From Hirudo medicinalis (lineage: Eukaryota; Annelida; Clitellata; Hirudinida; Hirudinidae), in NCBI GenBank assembly GCA_011800805.1, contig MPNW01000006.1, positions 255,270 through 319,269 on the forward strand: a stretch of 64,000 bases of DNA, written 5' to 3'. The translations under genes were made by a program, and so were the position numbers. Of the stretch, positions 1-13,691 are shown piece after piece. The notes under the pieces were generated by a model, which ran no database searches, was not told where the DNA came from, and worked only from the letters and a program-made list of their open reading frames with translations. The stretch's first letter is position 1; each line of letters begins with the position of its first letter.

Positions 1-1912
<1,912 letters not shown>

Positions 1913-2190
1913 AACTATATGCTAAAGCAGTTTTTGGTAGCCTTATGCCTAGTAACCAAATGTTATCGGTGTTACTAAGTAAAAATTAATAAGACATTTT
2001 ATATTGCATAGCTATGTAACCGTTTAAACAATTTTTTAAATAAAAAATATAGTTTGATTATTCTGTCGAACAGAATTACACTGATATCCACTAATACCAA
2101 CTATGTTTACATTGAGTGAGTTTACCGATTATGACTGTATCGATGTGTATCAGCTGGTGATTTCTAGACATGAAGTACATTGTGAATAAC
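1913..2190. promoter_or_regulatory. Shared divergent promoter region LRRC9-like / TBC1D25
   Basis: Only 278 bp separate the predicted start codons of two divergently oriented genes, so both 5' UTRs and promoters must lie here or overlap the neighbouring gene. No clear TATA box is visible. The region is AT-rich. The inference rests on the two start codons. Confidence 0.5.
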
Positions 2191-5100
2191 ATGGAAGAAG
2201 AAAAAACTGTTGTGCGAATTAGGGTGAAGGTGAATTAAAATTTGTAATTACATATAACTTTCTTTAATGTATGAACTGCGGAAATTGGGATTTGTTATTC
2301 TTGACATTTAGTAATCTAGAATGTAGTGATTTTTATGATAATGAAAGTGAAATCGTATGATTAATCAATTTTATGGAATATTTCATCAAAATGTACAACG
2401 TTGTATCAACAAATATAAATAAATATGTCAATATTGCAAGCATTTGTACAGTGTTGGTGATTGATAACCTTCCTACAACCTAGAAATGTAATGAGACATC
2501 AAAACCTGAATACAAGAAGATGTCTGTTGATCCCAGCTTGACTTCATTTGATGTTCTTCGAAATCTCCTTATTCGAGCCTTTGACATAAAGAGGTAATGT
2601 CAGATTCTGAACCATGATTTATGAATATTTTAAGGTTTTTTATATTTTTTTTAACTTTCGCTTAACTTTACTTGCAGCAATTTCTCAATAAGTTATCTGT
2701 CAATGGATGATAGGGGGGTAGATACCTACTTGTCCATGCTGTCAGATTGGGATTTAGAGGCAGCTATCTCTACTTCTTGCAAGCCATACTTATGCTTGAA
2801 AGTAGAATTGAGGAATGCAGATAAAGGTATCTTCAATTTTGTAATGGTCCATAACATATGTCATATTTATTTCTCATTTTTACATTTCTTAGGTCTAGAA
2901 GAATGGGATGCTATACACAAATCTGATTCACTCAATAAGGCCATCACAAAAACAATACCAGGAGGGACAGTCTTTAATAATTTCTTCAAATCAATTTCCA
3001 AAGTTCTTGGTAATTTTCTTAGTTCCAAATTGAATGATTTGTGAATAATTAATTTGTTGTGAATTTAATTTGTAATATTAAAGACTTTTTATTTAGTTAA
3101 TGTTGAACAAATAATTTTAATCACATAACAACAATGCAGCTAAGTTGATGTAATAAATAAATTTCATGAAAGGGAATGTCCTTTAAGAGACTTTCAGTAA
3201 ATATTTACAGCTTTTACAACATATTTGATAAATTTGATTTCTAATCAGATCTAATTTGATTACGGTTATGTTATAATGTTTTTGAAGGAATAAAAAGTGA
3301 GGATGTCTCCTCTCCAGCTCATAATCCTATCTCTCCAATGTCAGATGTTCAGTTCAGAATGTTTCAGAACAAGGTCGGGTGTCTCATACACAGAGATCAG
3401 TTCAAGTTGGCCGTATTTCAGTCAGGGGTCGAGGAGTCCCTGAGGAAAGTCGTGTGGAGGCATTTATTGGACGTATACCCCGAACATCTCAACGGGCAGG
3501 AGAGAATGGAGCACCTGAAGGTATGGCTTTGATTTTATGGGAAGCCCTTTTTCCATGAATAACAAACATAAGCAAAAAAAAAACACAAATAATTGATCCA
3601 TAAAAGAAATGATGTCCAAAGGCTAAGTCCAAAGGTATTCAAACCAGCGTTTTAGATTTTGGGCAGTTTTTTCGAAACTCGGGTTTCGGGTTAAAACCCG
3701 GAACTCGGGTTTTCCCTATCCATTATAAACTTATTTACTAATAACAGCTAAAGAAGCCAAAGGCAATTTTATATACCATATATAGACATATATAATAAGG
3801 TTAATAGAATTTATTTTCTGTAAAACTTTTGTAGCACCATCATTGCACATTGCAGTGTCATCATTAAGTTCTTAGTTTGTCATTACAGAAAAAGCTCTTT
3901 CTGCTTCCATTGAAGTTGGTCAAATTGTTGTCAAACATCTGTAAAGTTTGTCCAAGTTTTCAGGTCTTTTCTTAGTTGCTTGAAACAACTGAATTTCTTT
4001 TTTGATGATATGGGAGACAAATCCACATTCAAGTTGACTTTGTTGTGGGTCTTGCTCCTGCAGAAATATATTTAGCTCATCATACAGGGAGATTTCCATT
4101 TTAGAAACTTCTTTGTTCTCTTCAGCGACATCCTTGACTTCAATTTCAAAGCCATCATCATCATCTTGGTCAACTTCATTAGCTTTAAACAAACGTTCCA
4201 TTAAGTTTGTTGCAAGGATGGTAATCTTGGTCTTCTGAATTTTGATACCAAACTCATCGTGAGTCTCATCAAGGAAGTCTGCCAATTTCAAAAATTTAAT
4301 CAGATGGGCCAGCTCTGGATTGCTCAGCTTTAGCACTCGAATTTCAAATTTTTGAAACACAGTCTTCCCGATAGGAGTGTTTAAGTCTCTCAACTTCTTC
4401 AATGTGAATGCTGTTACGTTTTCAGCTAGGACGAGGTCAGCATATTCTTGACACAAATATTGCACTGCAATTTCAAGAGGAGCAAGTGCATCACAAAGTT
4501 CTTTAATCGTGGCCAGTTCTTGGTCATTCAGATCAAACTGCTGATCAATCTGAAGCATTGCAATTTTCACTTCTTTTTTCACCTCATAAAAACGTTGCAG
4601 CATTTTCAAAAGACTATTCCATCGTGTTTTACAGTCCAGTAAAAGATTCTTTTCTTTACCAAAAGTTTCTATGTTTTGAGGTTGCAGATTTACATCATTA
4701 TGGACAGGAGATTTTCGAAATAGCTTAACAATTTTCCTGACTTTTGCAATAATCTCCTTAAGCTCAGGAACAAAATTTGATAACTTGTCTTCAGTCGATT
4801 CTTCTTGATAATCAGAATCATCATTTTCCTCTTCTTGAAAATCAAACTCTTCAATTTCCTCATCTTCCATGTTGTCCTCTTCTGATCTACTTTCCTGACT
4901 TTTGTATAGGACATCACAGACATCCAAATGAATGGCATGTGCTAGACAAGCAACATGGAGAGGGTTAGCGACCAAACTTCATCATGATGCTTACACCATC
5001 AGTGACTGAGGCTACAACGTCATCATCCAAAGAAACTTTGTACTCACTGAGCCTCTCTTTGAAAAGCTGAATCAATCTTTCTGTGTTCATGCTCCCCACA

Positions 5101-8100
5101 ACTCTAATTAGACCTAGAGATTGGAAGTCAGTTGAAAAATGTAAATTCAGATTTATGAATCATTGGTTTCTTGTTGATGTTGATTTATCAAAATTAATTG
5201 AAAAACGACTATTGCACTCTTGATTTCAACAATTTGCTCTTGAAAATGTTTCATGAACAGAACTTTAATTTGGCTTGGGCAGGAGGATGCAATCTGATTT
5301 AAAAGCACGTTTGATAAGAGAACTATTAGCATTTTTATTGAAAGATAGGCCATCTAAAGCAACTAGACCAAAGCAACTTGGCCACAACTTCATCAACTGC
5401 TCTTTGATAAAATAGTCACCAGTTACGTGAGTTTTCAATTTGGTCCCCTCAAAAGATGAGGCATCAGGGAGAGTTCTGACTTCAATATGAATTTGTAAAA
5501 CCCGGGTTTCGGCACCCATAAAATCTATGAAAAAACCTGGGTTTTTGGGTTCGGGGAAACCCTAATTCAAACCCTATTAGGAAGGCTGCCAATATGTTTT
5601 TAATCATTACTTCTTTTTTTACTCTGACTCACTCAATGAATGAACTCAATTGCTGGCAATATTTGTCATAGTGCCTGCACATCCCATTGGGATAATTTGT
5701 GCACTCAAAATATGGGCTAAATAAATGTAATGTAAATACAAAAGAATTCTAAATGAAAAGCAAATCTTTTGTTTTTTTGATGAGCAAATAAGCAAGCAAA
5801 ACAAGAAGAGAATGGGTGCAAGATGGAAGGAAGAAATGACCAGATATTCAAATGTTTACGAGGCAGCAAATACAATTTGTAGAGTGATTTAAATATTGAC
5901 ATCAAGGTAGATGTGACCATTTCTTAGCAAAATTACTCAACAATATTCATTAAATTATTTTATCTCTACTGTTGGATTATTTGTCCCATTTAGAGAAAAT
6001 CGAATGAGTATTATGAGCTGAGGGAAACTTGGAAGTCAAGGATGGCGAATAAAAGCATGACCCCCGATGAGAAGCAGGTCATGAATACTGTCAGAAAAGA
6101 CGTATTGAGGACCGACAGGCACCACAGGTCTGTTTGGATTAGATTTATAGTTATTATGACATTTAATAAAACAAGTTAAATAATGTTATAAATATAATAA
6201 TGTGCTAAAGACTGTCTGAATTATTACTGTAATATCCTTTGCATGTTATTACTGTTTGGGTTATGTTCAATGTTCCTTCTAAAGGCTAGTGCAGATAATT
6301 TTAATGATGAAGTCCAGAAAGCATGGCTTGTGATGACATTGAAGTTGCACGTAGATGCCATCAAAAGGGAATAAGACAAACAACTGTGTCCAGAAGCACA
6401 TATTTTCTGCAAATTTTTTTGCCACATTTTCCAATAAGAGACAAAAATTAGATGTTGTTGGTGAGGAAGAGGTCGATAGATAATTGACTGACATAACTTC
6501 AGAGTTATCATCTCTTAATTGATATCTCCACCTAAAAAAATTATATGCAGTCCTAAACACTGGATTACCCAATTGCTGGATTTGAACTGAGTTTTTAAAG
6601 ATTGGTATTGCCAAAACATATAAAGCAAAATATTGGTATTGGTATTGCCAATACTTTTGTAGAGTATTGTTAACAACTCTGGCCATCACATCCACATATA
6701 CTCCTATACATACCAAGATACAAAATTCCTTTGCCAGATCCAAAATCACTACTTCACTTCATCACATGCTTAGTCCCAAAAATATATTCTAAGATTCCAA
6801 TCACCCAGCAACCAAACTTATCTACCTTCAAATGTATGTTTAAAATATTCATTATTGACTCGCCATTGCTTCAGTGACGTATTAATTCAGTCCTTTATTT
6901 NNNNNNNNNNNNNNNNNNNGATTCCAATCACCCAGCAACCAAACTTATCTACCTTCAAATGTATGTTTAAAATATTCATTATTGACTCGCCATTGCTTCA
7001 GTGACGTATTAATTCAGTCCTTTATTTTACTCTCTGTCTGTAATAATTTACCATAGACTTATAACTAATTTTTAAATATAGTATGGGCAGTCCAGATAGC
7101 GGGATGCCATTCTTTAGGACAAAATTCCTTGAACCAATATAATTTTATTTTCTGCTCATGTTGTACATATATTTTGTTCATTTGTTTGGCTCATTGAAAA
7201 AAATAATGTATATAAATTGGGCTATTCTTACTCGTCATCATTAATTTCATTATCATTGGTGTGCTAATATTAATAGGATAGCAGAGCATTATATTAATAC
7301 ACAGATAGTTGAAAGAATTATATATTTATGTTCATAAAGGTTACTGATTGCATTGCATTTTTTTCTCAGTTTTTTTGAAGGAGCAGATGACAACCATAGC
7401 AGTCTGATGCTGCTCAACATTCTAGTCACCTATGCCTTCACTCATCCTGAGGTGTCCTATTGCCAAGGCATGAGCGACCTTGCTTCTCCCCTCCTGGTCA
7501 TTCAGAAGGATGAAGCATCAGCCTACATCTGCTTTTGCTCACTCATGCTTCGACTGAGGAGCAACTTTCTTCCTGATGGAATCATGATGACCTCCAAGTT
7601 CAGGCATCTATCTCTCCTACTTGAGTACCATGACCCAGAATTTGCTGACCGACTCAAGAACCACAGGTTGGAGGCAGATCTCTTTTTCTGCTATCGATGG
7701 ATTCTTTTGGAGATGAAGCGAGAGTTTCCATTGGATGAGGCAGCTTATGTCCTGGAGGTCATGTGGAGCACGCTGCCCACCAAGCTTCCAGGAAGAGATG
7801 GAATTTTACTCATGGATCCACAATTTGTTTCCTCTGCTTATTTGTCCAGTCATCCTAAGCCATCACTGAGTTACATCATCCTAAAGAAGAAGTTTTCTGT
7901 TGCTGGTGATGGAATAGAGTGCAGTCGGAACATTGCCCAGAACACTCCTACAGGTAACATCTTGGAGAGCCCGTCAGATGAGACACCTACTGCTATGGAA
8001 TTGGTTGATGTCAACATGGAAGAGTACCTGGAATTAAAAAGAAAATCACAGGAGATTGAGCGCTCACTTGAATCTTCTCTCCATGACCTCATTCCATCGA

Positions 8101-8969
8101 CTTCAGAACACCAAGGTGAGTATATATGTTTAATTCAATGCTTTATAATATTGATCATATTTATCATAGTCTCATAGTTTTTAATTATATTAAACATTTT
8201 AATATTTATAGTTTATTTTTTTATAATTAAATTTATTATTTATTTACATTTTTAATAATTTAATTAAAATATTTATTAATTTATAATTTACGCTTTATTG
8301 GTTGAATTTACCATAGTCTCATAGTGTTTAATTATTTTAAACATTTTAATATTTTATATAAATAATATCCCTCTAATTGGCATTTGCAAAAACTAATGTT
8401 ATTTTCTTAATCAAGTATTTGATGAAGCAAGACAAAATGATCAGAAGTCAGCGCCAGATAAAGTGAAAATCGATCCTCTCAAACATTCCACTCTATCTGA
8501 CTTCTTGAAATCAAGTTTGAATGATGAAAAGCACTTGGAGAAGTTTCAGTGTCAAAATAAATCCTGTCCAGCTCAACTTTCCAATGCTGATGTGAAATCT
8601 TTAAAAAGCAAAATGAAATTAGATTTGGCTATAACAAAAGAAAATAATGCCAGAGATTTTAAATCTGAAGTGGATGAAACTGATGAAGAATCATGTCTAC
8701 TGGATGACAAACAGAAATTGCCCTCCTCCCTTCCCCCTCCCCAAGAATTTGGCTGTGGCAATCCATTCTTGATGTTTCTCTGTTTGTCTCTCCTTCTTCA
8801 ATACAGAGATCGAATCATGACTCACAAGATGGATTACAATGACACAGCCATGTTCTTTGACAGGATGGTCAGGAGACACAATGCAAGGAGTGTTGTTGCT
8901 CAGGCAAGAGTTCTGTACTGTGCTTACGTGAAGTGTCAAAAGGAACTCTTGGAGTCTAAAACTTCATGA
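2191..8969 (+). CDS. TBC1D25: TBC1 domain family member 25 (Rab GTPase-activating protein, OATL1)
   Basis: Eight exons join in phase: 2191-2229, 2484-2593, 2678-2826, 2893-3009, 3288-3520, 5994-6127, 7370-8115, 8416-8969. They give a 693-residue protein, close to the roughly 690 of vertebrate TBC1D25. Residues 1-98 are the N-terminal ubiquitin/PB1-like region (VVRIRVK, YLSMLSDWDLEAAI). Residues about 101-106 (EEWDAI) form an acidic W-x-x-I motif like the LC3-interacting region of OATL1. The TBC domain has the arginine finger in KDVLRTDR (about 250) and the glutamine finger in YCQGM (about 292). The C-terminus carries LPPPQEFGCGNPFLMFLC, diagnostic for this family. Known role: a Rab33B GAP on autophagosomes. 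A possible polyadenylation signal AATAAA lies at 9358. All phases and the stop agree, so the gene appears intact despite the transposon in intron 5. Confidence 0.96.
3655..5575 (-). mobile_element. Decayed hAT-superfamily DNA transposon in TBC1D25 intron 5
   Basis: The element lies antisense to the host gene. Both ends are rich in GGGTTT/AAACCC strings (3680-3715 and 5495-5575), which probably mark the terminal regions; I could not fix exact terminal inverted repeats or a target duplication. Between them the minus strand carries transposase segments in more than one frame. Confidence 0.8.
3845..5519 (-). pseudogene. hAT transposase pseudogene
   Basis: The longest open part, 4975-3920 (351 codons), contains NPLHVACLAHAIHLDVCDVL and LDCKTRWNSLLKML, which are typical core motifs of hAT transposases. 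Upstream on the same strand, SLDDDVVASVTDGVSIMMK (about 5040-4980) and the segment from 5519 to 5265 read as earlier transposase sequence, but in broken frames. At the 3' end the conserved dimerisation motif TSMEAERAFSVM follows an in-frame TGA, and a TAA comes soon after it, before ELNDDTAMC. With two stops inside the dimerisation domain and frame breaks upstream, the gene cannot make a full transposase. An acidic insertion (EEDNMEDEEIEEFDF) is present. No BED zinc finger was found. No sign of use by the host gene. Confidence 0.85.
6128..7369. other. TBC1D25 intron 6 with assembly gap (N run 6901-6919)
   Basis: A run of 19 N is flanked on both sides by the same 108 bp (6793-6900 and 6920-7027), identical as far as I can read. 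This is a typical unmerged overlap between two contigs, so the gap is probably not real and the duplicate should be collapsed. The intron also holds a short TATTGGTATTGCCAATAC-type repeat at about 6600-6660. Confidence 0.85.
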
Positions 8970-9528
8970 ATTTTACTTCTGAACATTCAGTTTGTTTACT
9001 GTTGTGTTCTTGGGTTTGGGAATGATTTTTTTTACTTTTATGTATCATGGTTCTCACTGGCCATCTCAACCATTTTGTCACTAACATGTAAACCTAGCAG
9101 ATTTGATTCCATCTTTTTTTTTAAATGTTTTTTTTTTGTTGCAACAGTGTACTTTTCTTTCCATTGTTTTTCTTAATCATTGTGCTATGATCTGACATGA
9201 CCGAACTAACATTTGGACTAATCGGTTTATTTAGGAATAATTTTTTTTTCTTTGGAGGTCGCGGTGAGTTTATTTTGCTCTCAACTAATCTAAGCTTGGT
9301 ATCGTTGCTAATGAGCACATTTTACCAAAAGAGCCATTGCTGCAAATGTGAAAGATCAATAAACGTGAGGAGCTGGTGCCATTTACTGAATAATTATATC
9401 CCACTGAATTTATTTGTTTCCATGGAGTTTGGAGTGCTATCAAAACAAGTTATCGATTGCGGGGATCTCAAAAGAAAATTCTTTCCGATAATTATTTTCT
9501 AGCTGAGAAGGTTAAGCACAACTTGGAA
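8970..9528. other. Intergenic spacer TBC1D25 / dynein
   Basis: It holds the 3' UTR of TBC1D25 (candidate AATAAA at 9358-9363) and the presumed promoter and 5' UTR of the dynein gene. Homopolymer T runs are frequent. No TATA box or other site is convincing. Confidence 0.4.
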
Positions 9529-12500
9529 ATGTCGTTTTGTAAAAGCTACGCCAAAAAGGAGTCTAAACGCCCTGTCTTAAGGCCGGATGGAACAATACGA
9601 CTGCCACCAATTAACTTTCCGAATATTGAAGAGATGCGAACAAACACGAACCTATTGAATTTCAAACTGTCTAGAGAGAAGCAAGAGATTAACAATAAAA
9701 TGCTGTATGTAGTACTTGTTTTAAATAGGTGTCGCTACAAAAAAAAACTATTAAATTCGAATTTGTAGCCTTGAGAAGGCCGTCCAGCGATATGAAAAGG
9801 CAAAACAGCTTTTTGATTCCAGGTCCAGACATCCGGAGCCACGATATCCAAGAGAAGTTAGAAATTTTAAATGTTTAAATTGTAAAACTTTCTTAATTCC
9901 AGAATGATTTTAGATGATGACGGAAGCTCGTCTTCAGAGGATGAATTATCAAACATTAAGAGAATGTGTCCAGAAAGCTCCAGTTCCCGGACTTCAGCAA
10001 CACTGGATTGACGGTGTGTTTAAAATGATACCAAAATCCTTCACCAACCAGAGTAAGATGCAGGCGACCGCCAACTACTTGGTCGAAGAAATTAAAAATG
10101 ATTTCGTTAAAGCAATGAGGGAGTTGACGGGCAAGTTTTTTTTTATAAATACTTAAAATGGGGAAATGCGGGTTTGATAAAATGAGCGTACTTTTTCTCG
10201 TATAAAAGTTTCTAGGATATTGCTTCCTCCAGAGCAATTTGAAAAGGGAGATACAATGGCACATAGAAGCAGATATTCACATAAATTACTAGATGTGACA
10301 AGGTTTGATGTCATCTCTAGATCTGGAAATTTCACAGAATTGAAAGGAAAAATATGTTTAAATTTGCATCTTTATCGCCAAAGCGTTACAAAAGTATTTG
10401 AATTTGGAAAGCTCTTCCTGGAGACCCGTACTGTCTGCGATTTCCATGAAATCTGGTAATTCTTATTTTCAATTTTTAATTGTACTACTTCACTTCTTAA
10501 AGCTCTATAAAGTGCGCTATTGTGCAGCCAAAAATCACCGCTTTCTCTGGCAAATTTGAACGCCATCATTTCAAAAGAATGTGACGCATTCGAAGAAAAT
10601 GTCATGTCAAAGTATGTATCACAAAAGTTTAAATTGAACACGAGTATTGGATTCGGAATTTTTCTAGGTGGTTTCCGGAAATTGTGAAGATTGTAAAATT
10701 TCACGATAAAGTTGAAAGGTTGAAAAAGAACCAAACAAGGGGTTACCATAGATGTTTAAGTAATGTGATGTCTGTTCAAGTTCGTATAATATATTATTTA
10801 TAATGTTTTAGTAGATGCTCATAGATAATTTGTTGAACAGTTAAGAAATGTCCTCCAAAGATCTGTGGATTCGTGGGTGAAACTAATTTCATCCAACGAC
10901 AGTGTTCAGTTTAGTCATCATCTGTATTTCCAAGCAGCGTTGACATTTGAAGATGGAGTTATACAGTTTTATCCATCCTTTGAAGATTTTGAAGTAGCCT
11001 TATGCGCAGTTGTTGACAAAATAGTAGCAACCTTGCAGCTGGTTGGTCAAAGCATTGATCGAGTTTTATTACAATTACAATTTATAAATAAATTTGTAGT
11101 TATAACAAGTAATGCGTGCTTTTTAATAAAAGTGTATTTAGGATCTTTAGTGAGTTTCTGTTATAGCAACACATTTTATTGTATATGCTTATTATGGGAA
11201 CTATCTTCATTTGATCAATATTCTTTTTTTTTCTCGTTAGTATTTCTCACTTTTCAAGATCCTATTTTATTATTATTATTATTATTACATTGAGCAGCAC
11301 ACATAAATTAATATTCAGCAGCAGTAGTGATGCTCAAGGATATATAAACAGATCAGAAACATGAGGATAATTAGTTCAATAAAAATTTTATTATGAAAAT
11401 GTTTACTGTGTTGTGTAACAATATATTTGTGACTATCCTTGAAATTTCCGTTGAATTATTTTCGCGCATTAATTTATAAATTCAAAAACCCGATTTCGTG
11501 GTGTCCATTAACCACGCGAAACATACTTCCAAAAATCATCGAAAAATTACTAAAACTACTGTAAAACACGGACAAAATATTTGCCAATAAGAAATAACAT
11601 TTCCTTTACTCTCGATAGGCTGGCCAGCTAATAACATCCAAATTTCTGCTATGGAAAGCAAACGGTTTCGCTGGAGCAAGCTGAGTTCTTTTGGCAGTTG
11701 AAGCACATGGAGGTTGATTGAGTGAAAGGGGCTGAAAATGGGCATCCATGAATTTACTCCATTTAATTATTGTTCCATTTCTATTATCCTAATACTAGAA
11801 CATCTTTAGATGAATATTTCATAGGTTTTCTTGAATGGCTCGGGACAATTAAGCTGTTTTCTTGTCTTAGAAACGGGCATGCGTTACTTGGTGCTTGTGT
11901 TCTTTTGTTAAACAGTATATCTCTCGTTCGTCTCGTGCTTGTAACAGCACCTCAGCACCTTTATTTGATCCTTGTACATGAGCATTCAGTGTGTGTGCTC
12001 CCACATACCTTTTATTACCTTAATTTTCCATAAATATTTGCTTTTAACTCTTATTATTTATTATTATTATTGTTATTATCCAATATCCACAGTTTGTATC
12101 TAATTCAACTTCTTTTTTTTATAAACATTGCCTACTCATAAATGTTCTCAGATCGTTAAGTGAATGATGATTTCTTGTTGCACCAGATACCCTCTATCAA
12201 TTCATATTTGTCAGAAGATCAGAGTTTTCATGATTACCGCTACATTGCATGCAAACTTCCTCAAGAGAATATCGAAGAAATATACTGTTTAACAAAGAAC
12301 ATTTTGAAAAAAAGGTTTGCAGAAGCTGAAGAGCATATGAGATGGTTTAGTGAGTTGTATTTTAACTTTATTTATTGTAAATTTAAGTGTCAATTTCGAC
12401 TCAGTCAAGATTTTAATGATGCAGATTAAACATAATCATCTTAATAAATGTTGTTTTCACTTAGGAGTTGAATTTCTGAATCTCATGGATGGTAGTGCTA

Positions 12501-13691
12501 TGCTGGAGGTTGAAAACGTCTTTGTCAAGCCTGATAAGTCATGGAATGACTATTTGGAAGTGAGAACAGACAAATTAAAGAATTGATATTGATATATTTA
12601 ATTTATAAACTTTTAAAAATTAATGAAGAATGATAATTCTAAGATAATTCTCAATTGACCTTGAACCATTGACATGGTTTATGTAATATTTTATGTGATT
12701 TTAAGAAATTTGCAATATTTTCATATTCTCTTATTATATTGTCATTAATATTTACCTGCTTTCTAAATCTTTACAAAAAAATTTTCTAAAGCTTTCTAAA
12801 TCGTACAAGAGAATGGCTGATGAGATCAGTCTACTTCCCAAGGAAGTGACTCTTGATCTTTTGATTGTTGACTGTGATGATCTTAAGCGAGACCTCATAA
12901 AAGCTGCTAGATCACTTTCTCAGTATATTCTCAGCCAGATGGCTTCTGAACTAGCTTGCAGGGGTCAAAGGTTGACCTTTGGTGATGTTCATGATTAATA
13001 TTCAGAGATATTGCAATTAGAGCAATTAATTATTATTAATTAATAATTAGCTTAATTGTTATTACCAATTAATAATTGATTAACTCATATGGTTATGCTT
13101 AGAATGATATGATGCTAAATACATTTTAAGCAGAATAAGGAAAGATTATAATGACACCTTTGTCAAAGCCAGTAGCACTCCTCTCACCAGTGAACAGCTC
13201 CTCGAACTCGTAGAATTCATTGAATCTGCCAGAGTGAACGAGCTTATCCAGTTGGAAAAAAGAGTAGAGACTTACGGCATTCATCTGCTTCAACTGGCGG
13301 AATTTTACCTTTTTCCAGTTGATCAACTAATTCTTAACGTGGAAGTTTTTCAGTGGAGGGAAAAAATCACACCCGTTTTTGAACAGTCAGGGCAGGTGAG
13401 TGATCTTGAAATTGCAATATTATTATAGATATCATATTTACAATCATAATCAATGATATCACTATAATCACTGAGTACATTGTCAATATGATATTAAGAG
13501 TTTGTAATAATAAAGAGTTTGTTTGCCAGAGGACAGAGTCTATGAAGAGCCTGGCTCAAAAGATGCTCGAATCATCAAGCTTGAAGGTCTTTGAGGAAAT
13601 AAATCAAATAAAGAAACGGACAGACGAATTCATTGATTATACAGACATTGAACAGATGGGCTTCTATGCTAGAGTAGTCAAAGAGGTCCAG
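9529..13691 (+). CDS. Dynein tail exons
   Basis: Exons: 9529-9704, 9769-9856, 9914-10130 (GC donor), 10209-10455, 10528-10611, 10668-10779, 10841-11045, 12161-12349, 12465-12559, 12792-12970, 13134-13395, 13530-13691. All junction phases agree. The tail mediates attachment to the axoneme and intermediate or light chains. Recognisable pieces include [33 protein letters not shown] and [11 protein letters not shown]. The border between 10455 and 10528 is the least certain, because an alternative acceptor lies a few bases upstream. Confidence 0.8.

Noticed and set aside
4690..4938. Second minus-strand frame overlapping the hAT transposase
   Set aside because: Lys/Ile-rich shadow of the acidic insertion in the main frame.
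6279..6749. 156-codon minus-strand ORF in TBC1D25 intron 6
   Set aside because: Overlaps a second open frame and a short repeat, has no recognisable motif and no splice context; probably old repeat sequence.
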